From positions 1-46,576 of IMG/VR virus record IMGVR_UViG_3300030329_001317: a stretch of DNA of 46,576 nt, one strand, 5' to 3'. Below are positions 1-7,235 of this stretch, in pieces; position 1 is the first letter of the stretch; each line of letters opens with the position of its first letter. Both the position numbers and the translations under genes were made by a program. Source of the stretch: a virus. The notes beneath the pieces were generated by a model. It was not told where the DNA came from. It ran no database searches and was given only the letters and a program-made list of their open reading frames with translations.

Positions 1-531
1 AACAGATCAAGTATTCGAAATAGTGGATACATCCTTACCATGGACACTAGAAGTAGTAACAAGAGCTGCAGGAGTGGTCGAAACGATCACAGAAGTCAGA
101 GATATAACTACAAACGCTACTACTACCTCCTTGTCTGTCTTCTCACAATAGGTACACCTGTATTTGCAGAAGATGAACAGAATAACGTATCTAATCCTGT
201 AGCAGCCGCCACTGGAAATGTCACTAATCAAGCTGTACAATTCCAGAATAATGGTGCTCCTTCAAGACAACAATACGGTCCTAGTCTATCCTGTAGCGGT
301 AGTACAATGACATTCTCACCGTTCTATATGGGTAATCATACAGAACCTAGATCCTTTGATGAAGATGTTGGAGGATTACGTCAAGACTCATATACTATTG
401 CAGAGAATTGGGGATTCCAAGTTAACTTTATGATCCCCTTAGATAGACAAACAATTAGACAATGTAAAGCCATTGCTAAAAGACATGAAGAGAAAATGAG
501 ATTGGATTATGAACTTGTTCGTAGTCTTAAA
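1..531. repeat. Terminal overlap of circular assembly, copy 1
   Basis: Positions 1-531 match 46046-46576 without gaps and with 13 substitutions (copy-1 positions 82, 103, 115, 180, 207, 222, 246, 300, 306, 312, 367, 402, 454), about 97.6 percent identity. It falls inside two protein genes and eleven of the thirteen differences are silent in the expected frames, so this looks like an assembly circle closed across two related phage haplotypes and not a physical terminal repeat, which would be identical. Confidence 0.9.
2..151 (+). CDS. Secreted small protein, 3' part (continues from 45822)
   Basis: This is the C-terminal 49 codons of the 124-residue signal-peptide protein that begins at 45822; the window cuts the circle inside it. 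It reads from codon 2-4 and stops at TAG 149-151 with the sequence TTSLSVFSQ. The three substitutions against the other copy (82, 103, 115) are all at third codon positions of this frame (GAA/GAG, GAT/GAC, AAC/AAT), which confirms that it is the selected frame here. Function unknown. Confidence 0.8.
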   Translation, partial: TDQVFEIVDTSLPWTLEVVTRAAGVVETITEVRDITTNATTTSLSVFSQ

Positions 532-669
532 TGTGCAGAGATACAGCAAAAAGGTTTTGTACATAGACCTGGTAGCCGTGTAGCTCATATGTGTCACGAT
601 ATAGTTCCTATCTCAGCTTTACTTCCACCAAAACCTAAACCCCCTAAAAAGAAATTCGGATTATTTTAA
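40..669 (+). CDS. Secreted conserved cyanophage protein
   Basis: Up to 209 residues. A hydrophobic stretch (LLVCLLTIGTPVFA) followed by EDEQNN looks like a signal peptide with cleavage after VFA. The mature part has paired cysteines and a proline/lysine-rich tail (PKPKPPKKKFGLF). From general knowledge similar proteins occur near the lysis and terminase genes of marine cyanophages, but I know of no assigned role. The start is a problem: in this frame the only ATG, GTG or TTG before codon 90 is ATG 40, which lies 112 bases inside the preceding gene, has no ribosome site, and leaves about 31 residues before the hydrophobic core. Substitutions between the two terminal copies upstream of 151 change residues here (N/D, Y/H, R/C), while downstream they are silent or conservative. 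Re-initiation, a non-standard start or a -1 shift from the upstream gene are alternatives. Confidence 0.65.
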   Translation: MDTRSSNKSCRSGRNDHRSQRYNYKRYYYLLVCLLTIGTPVFAEDEQNNVSNPVAAATGNVTNQAVQFQNNGAPSRQQYGPSLSCSGSTMTFSPFYMGNHTEPRSFDEDVGGLRQDSYTIAENWGFQVNFMIPLDRQTIRQCKAIAKRHEEKMRLDYELVRSLKCAEIQQKGFVHRPGSRVAHMCHDIVPISALLPPKPKPPKKKFGLF

Positions 670-840
670 ATGATTGCACTTATCAAACCCATCCTCATGG
701 TATTCCTTTCTTCATCTGCTGTAAAGGAACTAATTATTAGTTTACTAGAAGCTTATGCAAAATCAACTGATAATACCGTTGATGATAAAGTAGTAGAAAT
801 GGTTAAGAAGAATTTATTCCCAGGACTGAAAGATGGCTAG
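670..840 (+). CDS. Small conserved phage protein, 56 aa
   Basis: ATG 670 follows the preceding TAA (667-669) directly. The product starts MIALIKPILMVFLSSSAVKEL and ends FPGLKDG. The first 30 residues are amphipathic to hydrophobic and the rest is charged and helical (STDNTVDDK), so it may associate with a membrane. The stop (838-840) overlaps the next start (ATG 833), which suggests coupled translation in the block leading into the terminase genes. No function recognised. Confidence 0.65.
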   Translation: MIALIKPILMVFLSSSAVKELIISLLEAYAKSTDNTVDDKVVEMVKKNLFPGLKDG

Positions 841-1027
841 ACCTCGTAAAGCAAAAGTAAAACAAGCAGTAAAAGTAGAAGAAGCTGAAAAAGCTATTCC
901 TACTAAATATACTCCAGAACCTAAGATAGGAGAACCTACAATAGGTGTTGAACCTGAATTTGTCACACGAGTAGGTCTTGGTAATTTAAAGGTGGTTGAA
1001 ACTAAAAAAGAACCTTATAAACCATGA
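833..1027 (+). CDS. Small lysine/proline-rich protein, 64 aa
   Basis: It begins MARPRKAKVKQAVKVEEAEKA and continues with proline- and glutamate-containing low-complexity sequence. There is no recognisable domain; the basic N-terminus could bind nucleic acid or be disordered. It overlaps the preceding gene by 8 bases and the next by 4 (ATGA at 1024), which is typical of a translationally coupled phage operon. Function unknown. Confidence 0.65.
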   Translation: MARPRKAKVKQAVKVEEAEKAIPTKYTPEPKIGEPTIGVEPEFVTRVGLGNLKVVETKKEPYKP

Positions 1028-1269
1028 AAAAGGCTACAGAAGAACAATTTAATGAATTACATAATCTGGTAACAACTGAATTCCTTAGCCGTGTTAAAAG
1101 TGGCACAGCTTCTACTCAAGATTTAAAAGCAGCATGTGAATGGTTAAAAACTAATGATATTAGTGGTATTGCTTATGATGGTAATCCATTAGATAAATTA
1201 GCAAATGTTATACCTAAATTAGATCCTGATCTTGTAAAACGGAGAATGTATGGCAAAATCGTCAACTGA
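1024..1269 (+). CDS. Small terminase subunit (T7 gp18-like maturase A)
   Basis: An 81-residue protein of the size and placement expected for the T7-type small terminase (T7 gp18 is 89 residues). A central segment, STQDLKAACEWLKTNDI, resembles the helix seen in the family, where the subunit oligomerises on viral DNA and hands concatemers to the large subunit for cutting and packaging. The large subunit is 2.2 kb downstream, with three genes in between. The start overlaps the previous stop (ATGA) and the end overlaps the next gene by 20 bases. The assignment rests on size, composition and synteny. Confidence 0.7.
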   Translation: MKKATEEQFNELHNLVTTEFLSRVKSGTASTQDLKAACEWLKTNDISGIAYDGNPLDKLANVIPKLDPDLVKRRMYGKIVN

Positions 1270-1495
1270 ACAATATCGTACTAATGCTAAGTCTAGAGCT
1301 AAGCATGTAAAAGATAATAGCCCAGGTGGGAAATATGCTCATTCTAAAGCATATAAAAGAGAACATGCATCAGCTAGATCTCGTTTAAAAATTAGAACAG
1401 GCTCTACTACAGATGCCTCTAAACAACCTGATGGTTCTTATAAAAGAGAATCACGTAAAACTAATCGTGGTAGAGGAGGAGCTAAACGAGCTTAA
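1250..1495 (+). CDS. Highly basic small protein, 81 aa
   Basis: Residues are dominated by K, R, S and G (MAKSSTEQYRTNAKSRAKH at the start, RGRGGAKRA at the end), with almost no hydrophobic core. This composition suggests a nucleic-acid-binding or disordered protein. It lies between the small terminase and an HNH nuclease, so a role in packaging or DNA condensation is conceivable but unproven. Start ATG 1250 lies inside the end of the small terminase gene. Confidence 0.7.
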   Translation: MAKSSTEQYRTNAKSRAKHVKDNSPGGKYAHSKAYKREHASARSRLKIRTGSTTDASKQPDGSYKRESRKTNRGRGGAKRA

Positions 1496-1498
1496 CTT

Positions 1499-1828
1499 AT
1501 GATCCCACTACTACCTAGCCCTCAACATTATTTACAAAATTTAATCACTATGACAAGTCCTGACGCTAAACGGCTCTGGAAAAGAGCTATTAAAGAGCAC
1601 TTTAATTGTCATTGTGTTTATTGTGGAAAACATTATGAAATTAATCAACTTACACTCGATCATGTTAAACCTAAAACATATGGCGGAGAAGATCTTACAA
1701 GTAATCTTGTACCCGCCTGTCAAACGTGTAACCAAGGCAAAGGTAGTAGTAATTGGCTCCAATGGATGCGAGCAACATTTGGATATAGACCTAGGAGAGA
1801 ATCAATGATCCTTACACATATTAGTTAA
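1499..1828 (+). CDS. HNH endonuclease
   Basis: A 109-residue HNH-family nuclease. Two CxxC pairs (CVYC near residue 40 and CQTC near 75) flank the LDHVKPKTYGG signature, and NLVPAC...N follows, giving the zinc-stabilised beta-beta-alpha metal fold. The histidine of DHV is the expected general base. HNH genes next to terminase genes are common in tailed phages, where they take part in packaging-linked cleavage; others are homing nucleases. No intron or flanking disruption is visible here. ATG 1499 or ATG 1550 (MTSPDAKRLW) could be the start; the domain begins after both. Confidence 0.9.
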   Translation: MIPLLPSPQHYLQNLITMTSPDAKRLWKRAIKEHFNCHCVYCGKHYEINQLTLDHVKPKTYGGEDLTSNLVPACQTCNQGKGSSNWLQWMRATFGYRPRRESMILTHIS

Positions 1829-1830
1829 TT

Positions 1831-1863
1831 ATGTCTTACATAAAAGGAGGTCAAAGGAGGTAG
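1831..1863 (+). CDS. Possible 10-codon leader peptide with internal double ribosome site
   Basis: ATG 1831 opens a frame encoding MSYIKGGQRR and stops at TAG 1861-1863, two bases before the ATG of the next gene. Its body contains two tandem Shine-Dalgarno sequences (AAAGGAGG at 1843-1850 and 1853-1860). Seen directly: the ORF and the duplicated site. Inference: ribosomes leaving this mini-ORF could reload on the next gene, or the second site arose by a simple 10-bp duplication. Whether the peptide is made is unknown. Confidence 0.3.
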   Translation: MSYIKGGQRR

Positions 1864-1865
1864 AT

Positions 1866-3473
1866 ATGGTGACACAACTAGCCACTCCTAAAGTATCTGA
1901 AACCAAAGCAAGTGAATATTTAGCTGAAACTTTATTAAAAAGAAATCAACAGGATATACAGAAGAATCTGCTTAAAATGGAGCAGATTAAATTAACAATT
2001 GGTAAAGGTTACGGAGATAATGAAGCTTATAAATCTTTAAGTTCTAAAAATAAAGCTTTAAGAAGAAGTATAGGTGCATTAGTAATTTCTGATCCTAAAG
2101 CGTCAGAAGAGATGATTGTAGAGATGGGTCGTAAATTATTAGATGACTCTAGTGAAGAATCTAGTGCAGCTATAGTTAAATTTTTAAAAGGACGTGAAGG
2201 TAGATTATTTGATTTTAAACCTAAAAAAGGAGTAGTAGGGCATCATCCTACAGCTTTAAGCGTCTTAAGAGATGCATTAGCTGGAGAAACTACTATAACT
2301 GGAGTTAAAGGTGGAGTACCATTTGATGTAGCTCAGGAATTAAAAGCATTGGCTAAACGTGATGGTATCCAGTTAGGTGAGGAATTAATAGCTTATTTAG
2401 ATCCATCAGCACATGCAGAGCAGACAAAGCATATAAGAGGTTTATTAAAGAAGAAGAATGTATCAAAACAAGATGTTGAACTTCTCCAACAATTAGTTAA
2501 CCGTTCAGCTCATGCTAGAGTATTTGGAGGTACAAGAGGTATACCACTCTTCCAAAAACTAGTAGAACCAGGAATGTCTGCAGAAGATATCTATAAACTT
2601 GCAAAACCTTATTTAGAATTATCAGCAGCTGGGACTAAACAAGGATTAGCTTTAAATAAATTATTATTTGAAGCAGACTGGAATAATGCTGATGAATTGT
2701 TAAAATTAATAAAAGAAACACCTTTACCAAGTTCAGATGTTATTTTAAATGATATAATTAGAGGGCTAGAGGATAAAGGACATAAAGTACCTAATTCAGT
2801 TTTAGCTGCTTTTACTGATAAAACTAATGTACCTCCAAATTTGATTAAACGAGTTGAAAGGTTACCTAGTTTTAAAGCTTCAGGAGGAGGGTTATTCACC
2901 CCATCACAAGATATAGATATTGTAACAGGTCGTGACTTAGATACATTAGATTTAACAAAACCATTTGCTTTTAGTGGAGATAGTGCAGGTGCATTGACTA
3001 TGGATCGTCCTGGTTTACTTAGTGGGACAATTCAAGATATACTAAGTACTGTTGATAAAGCAATTCCTGATTTACCTAATCTAAATGTAGCAAAAGCTAG
3101 AGCATTTGGTTGGATGATAAATAAAGGTCCACAGAAATTTTTGCAAAAGCAAGCTAATGAATTAGCATTTTCTACACCAATTTCTTTGCTATTAGATAAA
3201 GATTTACGTCAAAAAGCTAAAAAAGGAAATTATGTAGGATTTGGTAGTAAATTATTAGTAGATCATGCTATAGGTGAAGCTACTTGGCACGGTGGTAAAG
3301 CTGCTTTTAATATTGCTCCTTTAGCAACAACTGCTGTAGTTGCTGGTACAGGCGTAGGCTTATTACAACACGCAGCTGATGAAAGAATAAGAAAAAATAT
3401 CGATCCTAATTGGTGGTCAGGTATTGGTGGAGTATTCACGGCACCCATCGGATATAAAGCACCAGGTCTTTGA
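1866..3473 (+). CDS. Unknown 535-aa protein between terminase subunits
   Basis: A long helical, lysine-rich protein with a strong ribosome site (AAAGGAGG ending 5 bases before ATG 1866). Residues near 125-140 carry GHHPTALSVLRDAL, and a later segment contains HARVFGGTRG; clustered histidines of this sort resemble those in some HNH-like nuclease domains, but I cannot assign the fold. Near the C-terminus is one hydrophobic stretch (IAPLATTAVVAGTGVGLL) that could cross or insert in a membrane. It occupies the slot between small terminase/HNH and large terminase. A virion-associated or DNA-injected enzyme is possible; function unknown. Confidence 0.85.
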   Translation: MVTQLATPKVSETKASEYLAETLLKRNQQDIQKNLLKMEQIKLTIGKGYGDNEAYKSLSSKNKALRRSIGALVISDPKASEEMIVEMGRKLLDDSSEESSAAIVKFLKGREGRLFDFKPKKGVVGHHPTALSVLRDALAGETTITGVKGGVPFDVAQELKALAKRDGIQLGEELIAYLDPSAHAEQTKHIRGLLKKKNVSKQDVELLQQLVNRSAHARVFGGTRGIPLFQKLVEPGMSAEDIYKLAKPYLELSAAGTKQGLALNKLLFEADWNNADELLKLIKETPLPSSDVILNDIIRGLEDKGHKVPNSVLAAFTDKTNVPPNLIKRVERLPSFKASGGGLFTPSQDIDIVTGRDLDTLDLTKPFAFSGDSAGALTMDRPGLLSGTIQDILSTVDKAIPDLPNLNVAKARAFGWMINKGPQKFLQKQANELAFSTPISLLLDKDLRQKAKKGNYVGFGSKLLVDHAIGEATWHGGKAAFNIAPLATTAVVAGTGVGLLQHAADERIRKNIDPNWWSGIGGVFTAPIGYKAPGL

Positions 3474-3495
3474 ACACAAATCACGCTAATATTAT

Positions 3496-5232
3496 ATGAC
3501 TAACCCAGTAACCTCCTTACAAGCTGATTTCAAATTATTCTTACAAGCTCTTTGGTCTCAGCTTGACCTTCCTTCACCTACTAGAGCACAATATGCTATA
3601 GCTGACTATTTACAACATGGACCAAAAAGATTACAGATCCAAGCCTTTAGAGGTGTTGGTAAATCTTGGATTACTGGTGCTTTTGTGCTTTGGACACTCT
3701 TTAATGATCCAGAAAGAAAAATAATGATTATATCAGCTTCTAAAGAAAGAGCTGATAATATGTCTATCTTCTTACAAAAACTTATAATTGAAACACCATG
3801 GTTATGTCACCTTCAACCAAAATCAGACGACAGCAGATGGTCAAGGATTTCCTTCGACGTAAATTGTTCACCCCATCAGGCACCATCAGTCAAAAGTGTT
3901 GGTATTACTGGTCAGCTGACGGGGTCAAGAGCAGACCTCATGATTTTGGACGACATCGAAGTACCAGGCAACAGCATGACGGAGTTGATGCGTGAAAAGC
4001 TTTTACAACTTTGCACTGAAGCGGAATCTATTCTCACACCCAAAAGTGATAGCCGTATTATGTATCTCGGGACTCCTCAGACTACTTTTACTGTTTATCG
4101 TAAGTTGGCAGAGCGTAACTACCGTCCTTTCGTTTGGCCAGCAAGGTACCCAAGAAAAAACAAACTTAGTCAATATGAAGGATTATTAGCTCCTCAAATA
4201 CAAGAAGATTTAGATCAAGGTGCTATTGAATGGGATACAACAGATGATAGATTTGATAATGATGATCTTATAGAACGTGAAGCATCTATGGGTAGATCTA
4301 ACTTTATGCTTCAGTTCCAATTAGACACAAGTTTATCTGATGCAGAAAAGTTCCCTCTTAAAATGGCTGACCTTGTGGTTACTTCCGTTAACCCTACTAA
4401 AGCCCCTGAGTCCGTCGTTTGGTGCTCAGATCCCCAAAACGTTATTAAAGATCTCCCAACCGTCGGTCTCCCAGGAGATTATTTTTACTCTCCAATGCAA
4501 CTTGTTGGAGAATGGGATGATTACCAAGAAACAATTTGCAGCGTTGACCCGTCGGGTAGAGGATCAGATGAAACAACAGCAGCCTATATATCTCAACGAA
4601 ATGGGTTCCTCTACTTGCATGAAATGCGTGCTTATAGAGACGGATATAGTGATGCAACATTGTTAGATATTCTTAAAGGTTGTAAAAAATATAATGTATC
4701 TACTCTCTTAATTGAATCTAACTTTGGTGATGGTATAGTTGCTGAATTATTTAAAAAACATATTCAACAAACTAATCAAGCTATTTATATTGAAGAAACA
4801 CGTGCTAATGTTCGTAAAGAAGATCGTATCATTGACTCTCTTGAGCCTGTGCTCAATCAGCATCGCTTGGTTATCGACAAAGGAATTGTCGAATGGGATT
4901 ATAACTCAAATCAAGATGAAGCTCCCGAACACCGTCTCATGTACATGCTATTCTACCAGATGTCCCGTATGTGTCGTGAAAAAGGTGCCGTTAAACATGA
5001 CGATAGACTCGATGCTTTAGCTCAAGGTGTTAAATATTTTACTGATGCTTTATCTATATCTGCTGAAAGACAAATAAAAATTAAAGAGTTAGAAGAATGG
5101 AATGCTATGTTAGAAGACTTCATAGATAATCCTCAATCTGCTACTAATCATTTAGTGTTAGGTATGAATAAAGACCAAAGACAACAAGCTAGAGGTATAG
5201 ACTCTGGAAAACCTGTCCCCACCTGGTTTTAG
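3496..5232 (+). CDS. Terminase large subunit (T7 gp19-like)
   Basis: 578 residues, close to T7 gp19. The ATPase has a Walker A-like loop RGVGKSW (about residues 52-58) and Walker B LMILDDIE (about 147-154). The nuclease domain has SVDPSGRGSDET near 349 and HDDRLDALAQG near the C-terminus, both with metal-binding aspartates. The protein powers DNA translocation into the prohead through the portal and cuts concatemers. The middle of the gene (about 3820-4100 and 4360-4560) uses more GC-rich codons than its surroundings. A hairpin terminator follows at 5282. Confidence 0.95.
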   Translation: MTNPVTSLQADFKLFLQALWSQLDLPSPTRAQYAIADYLQHGPKRLQIQAFRGVGKSWITGAFVLWTLFNDPERKIMIISASKERADNMSIFLQKLIIETPWLCHLQPKSDDSRWSRISFDVNCSPHQAPSVKSVGITGQLTGSRADLMILDDIEVPGNSMTELMREKLLQLCTEAESILTPKSDSRIMYLGTPQTTFTVYRKLAERNYRPFVWPARYPRKNKLSQYEGLLAPQIQEDLDQGAIEWDTTDDRFDNDDLIEREASMGRSNFMLQFQLDTSLSDAEKFPLKMADLVVTSVNPTKAPESVVWCSDPQNVIKDLPTVGLPGDYFYSPMQLVGEWDDYQETICSVDPSGRGSDETTAAYISQRNGFLYLHEMRAYRDGYSDATLLDILKGCKKYNVSTLLIESNFGDGIVAELFKKHIQQTNQAIYIEETRANVRKEDRIIDSLEPVLNQHRLVIDKGIVEWDYNSNQDEAPEHRLMYMLFYQMSRMCREKGAVKHDDRLDALAQGVKYFTDALSISAERQIKIKELEEWNAMLEDFIDNPQSATNHLVLGMNKDQRQQARGIDSGKPVPTWF

Positions 5233-5234
5233 CC

Positions 5235-5255
5235 TAACCACACCCGTATACAGGG
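5235..5255 (+). promoter_or_regulatory. Candidate phage RNA polymerase promoter, copy 1
   Basis: A 21-bp stretch containing CACCCGTATACAGGG is repeated exactly at 11813-11833. It starts TAACC and ends in a GGG run like an initiation site, comparable in shape to T7-family promoters (TAAT...TATAGGGAGA). From memory, CACCCGTA also occurs in the reported cyanophage Syn5 promoter ATTGGGCACCCGTAA. It is placed to transcribe the thyX-talC block, just upstream of a terminator hairpin. Confidence 0.5.
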
Positions 5256-5281
5256 GAAGGGAAGGGTGGACCCGACCCCTT

Positions 5282-5322
5282 AAGGGAGGAACAGCTGTCT
5301 TTCAGACATCAATTCCTCCCTT
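5282..5322 (+). terminator. Hairpin terminator after terminase
   Basis: Perfect 10-bp stem AAGGGAGGAA (5282-5291) / TTCCTCCCTT (5313-5322) containing an inner 5-bp stem TGTCT/AGACA (5296-5300 / 5304-5308) with loop TTC, followed by a short T-rich tract. It lies 49 bases after the terminase stop, where T7-like genomes end a late transcript. The compound hairpin could stop phage or host polymerase, or be a processing site. Confidence 0.7.
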
Positions 5323-5410
5323 TCTATATACTTATATCCCCAAGACACATAAACAACCCACTCCTCTTTTCATGTCTCCCCGTTGGATATACTTATAATA
5401 CTTACTCTAT

Positions 5411-5575
5411 ATGGATACACAAGGTATAAGTCTTCCTACACAAAACATGGAAGAACCACAACAACCTAAACAATATGAACCTATGGAAGTAAAACAGATA
5501 CCTATGATAGGACTTAAACTTAAACAAGAATTAAAAGACCTTATTAATGAAGTTTTAGATGAGAGATATGAATAA
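5411..5575 (+). CDS. Small protein upstream of thyX, 54 aa
   Basis: ATG 5411 to TAA 5573-5575. It begins MDTQGISLPTQNMEEPQQPK and ends with a charged amphipathic helix (LKLKQELKDLINEVLDERYE). The stop overlaps the thyX start (ATG 5568). A TATAAT at 5394-5399 lies only 12 bases upstream without a convincing -35, so expression probably comes from further upstream. Function unknown; a thyX-coupled regulator or simple leader gene is possible. Confidence 0.55.
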   Translation: MDTQGISLPTQNMEEPQQPKQYEPMEVKQIPMIGLKLKQELKDLINEVLDERYE

Positions 5576-6197
5576 AGTAACTCTAGTTCATGCAACACCT
5601 AATGGTGATGAATTGATAGCTTATATGGCTAGAGTCTCTAATCCAGAGAATCAAGATAATCCTAATTCTGCTAAATTAATTAGATACTTAATTACTAATA
5701 AACATTGGTCCCCTTTTGAAATGGTTAATATGTGTGTTGAAATTAATACTACTAGAAGTATTTCTGCACAAATATTAAGACATAGATCTTTTAGTTTTCA
5801 AGAGTTTAGTCAGAGATATGCTGATGTTGATGCTTTACCTTATCCTACAGCTCCAAATCTTAGATCTCAAGATACTAAAAATAGACAGAATAGTATTGAG
5901 GATTTAGATGAGAAAGATGAAAGTAATTGGAGAGCTGCTATTCAATTGAAGTATAATTCTTGTTATCAATTATATAAAAATATGGTGGATGCAGGTGTGG
6001 CTAAAGAATGTGCTAGAGATGTATTACCTATAGGATTTCCTACTAGATTATATATGAATGGTACTCTTAGATCTTGGATTCATTATTGTGACCTTAGATC
6101 TGCTCATGGTACTCAAAAAGAACATAGACAGATTGCTTTAGATATTAAACAACTTATTAAACAAAACTACCCACAAGTATATGAAGTTATTTCTTGA
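5568..6197 (+). CDS. thyX: FAD-dependent thymidylate synthase ThyX
   Basis: 209 residues from ATG 5568 (MNKVTLVHATPNG). The ThyX signature is present as RHRSFSFQEFSQRY (family RHRxxSxxxxSxR), which binds FAD and dUMP. The homotetramer methylates dUMP to dTMP using methylene-tetrahydrofolate, FAD and NADPH. In cyanophages thyX supports DNA synthesis; it fits here with RNR and the MazG-like protein. The start codon within the preceding small gene's stop region and the 17-base overlap with talC indicate a coupled operon. ATG 5559 is an alternative start adding three residues. Confidence 0.95.
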   Translation: MNKVTLVHATPNGDELIAYMARVSNPENQDNPNSAKLIRYLITNKHWSPFEMVNMCVEINTTRSISAQILRHRSFSFQEFSQRYADVDALPYPTAPNLRSQDTKNRQNSIEDLDEKDESNWRAAIQLKYNSCYQLYKNMVDAGVAKECARDVLPIGFPTRLYMNGTLRSWIHYCDLRSAHGTQKEHRQIALDIKQLIKQNYPQVYEVIS

Positions 6198-6828
6198 TTC
6201 GGCTGATACTGATGCTATTATAAGTCGATATGATACTGGTTTGATTTCTGGTATAACTACTAATCCTACTCTTATTAAAAAGAATGGTGGGAATTTCTTG
6301 GATGTTTATAAAAAACTGATAGATGTAGGAATACATGATATTAGTATGGAAGTTGTTGGTGAAAATGAAGCTGAATTGTTTGAACGTGCTATTATATTGG
6401 TTAAAGAGTTCGCAGATAAGGCTACAATTAAATTACCTTGCTCTGTGGATGGTCTGAGGGCTTGTAAGAGGCTTAAAATGTTGGGAGTGAGGGTTAATAT
6501 CACTTTGATCTTTAGCCCCGCACAGGCGATCCTAGCCTCCTTAGCGGGTGCTGCTTATATTTCACCGTTTATTGGTAGGATGGATGATAATTCCTTAGAT
6601 GGGATGAAATTGATTAATGATATCTCTAATTCTTTAGATGTTTCAACTCGTGCTATTAATGAAACACAGATATTAGCTGCTTCAATTCGTGATCCTCAGT
6701 CAGTTAGTACTGCTTTCGCTCTTGGGGCTGATATATGTACGGTTCCTATTGATGTATTTGATAAAATGTATAAACATGTGTTAACTGATAAAGGTATTGA
6801 ACAATTTAACAAGGATGCTGGTTTATGA
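6181..6828 (+). CDS. talC: Transaldolase-like protein TalC
   Basis: 215 residues, the size of the short FSA/TalC transaldolase family. It begins MKLFLDSADTDAI, has TTNPTLIKK near residue 26, the Schiff-base lysine at K84 in ATIKLPCSVDG, and ITLIFSPAQA. The enzyme transfers a dihydroxyacetone unit in the pentose phosphate pathway; in cyanophages it is thought to push host carbon from the Calvin cycle to the pentose phosphate pathway, giving NADPH and ribose for nucleotides. It overlaps thyX by 17 bases and is followed by an overlapping 26-codon ORF and a strong terminator. Confidence 0.95.
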   Translation: MKLFLDSADTDAIISRYDTGLISGITTNPTLIKKNGGNFLDVYKKLIDVGIHDISMEVVGENEAELFERAIILVKEFADKATIKLPCSVDGLRACKRLKMLGVRVNITLIFSPAQAILASLAGAAYISPFIGRMDDNSLDGMKLINDISNSLDVSTRAINETQILAASIRDPQSVSTAFALGADICTVPIDVFDKMYKHVLTDKGIEQFNKDAGL

Positions 6829-6905
6829 GCTGGATTGTACCGATTGCATGTATTATAATTGTATTTCTTATATACCTGTGTTGTGTCTTACTCGAAGAAG
6901 TTTGA
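6825..6905 (+). CDS. 26-aa single-helix membrane peptide coupled to talC
   Basis: ATG 6825 overlaps the talC stop as ATGA and the frame runs to TGA 6903-6905. The product is almost entirely one hydrophobic helix (WIVPIACIIIVFLIYLCC) ending in EEV. The ATGA coupling and placement before the terminator support it as a real gene, though a 27-codon frame can arise by chance. It might be a small inner-membrane effector or lysis-related peptide. Confidence 0.4.
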   Translation: MSWIVPIACIIIVFLIYLCCVLLEEV

Positions 6906-6935
6906 CAAAAATTTCTGAAGGCATGTTTTAAGACG

Positions 6936-6974
6936 GCTGAGACTCGTTTCCCCCCAAGGGGTCTCAGCGTTTTT
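6936..6974 (+). terminator. Rho-independent terminator after talC
   Basis: Perfect 8-bp stem GCTGAGAC (6936-6943) / GTCTCAGC (6961-6968), loop with a C-run and an AAGG pairing partner, followed by GTTTTT. It closes the late/metabolic transcript just before the non-coding control region. Confidence 0.9.
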
Positions 6975-7178
6975 CTTTATAGTTACCGCTCGCACTTCGT
7001 GCTCGCTCGTTAACAATGTATCATCCGTATTATACATATTAATTGTCACCAAACAGGACGATTAGGGAGCGAGCGAAGCGAGCGGGTGTTAATTGTGTCA
7101 GTATGTTAACATTTATTGCGGAGCATCTGTTGCGACTAAGTATCATTATTACAGTATGTAACGAGACCAACACATCAC
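6975..7178. other. Non-coding control region with GC-rich repeats
   Basis: No gene is seen here. Two GC-rich clusters stand out in AT-rich DNA: CGCTCGCACTTCGTGCTCG (from 6987, with an inner GCAC-TTC-GTGC hairpin) and GAGCGAGCGAAGCGAGCG (7067-7084); a related CTTCGCTCGC recurs at 7722. CATTATTACAG(A/T)(G/A)TGTAAC occurs near 7144 and again near 7423. Sitting between the last terminator and the early promoter, this is where T7-like phages carry their physical ends and left-end signals, so the packaged termini may lie here (inference). Confidence 0.5.
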
Positions 7179-7207
7179 TTGACTTCACCGAGCAAACCTG
7201 ATATAAT
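7179..7207 (+). promoter_or_regulatory. Early sigma70-type promoter
   Basis: TTGACT at 7179-7184, a 17-bp spacer, then perfect TATAAT at 7202-7207. This is the best host-type promoter in the window. Transcription would start near 7214, followed by the ribosome site GAGGAG (7224-7229) and ATG 7236. It would let host RNA polymerase transcribe the early genes up to the phage RNA polymerase. Confidence 0.85.
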
Positions 7208-7235
7208 TAATATGTAAACAATCGAGGAGTAATCC

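Noticed and set aside
5394-5399. TATAAT as a promoter for the 54-aa gene
   Set aside because: No -35 at suitable distance, and the start codon is only 12 bases downstream.
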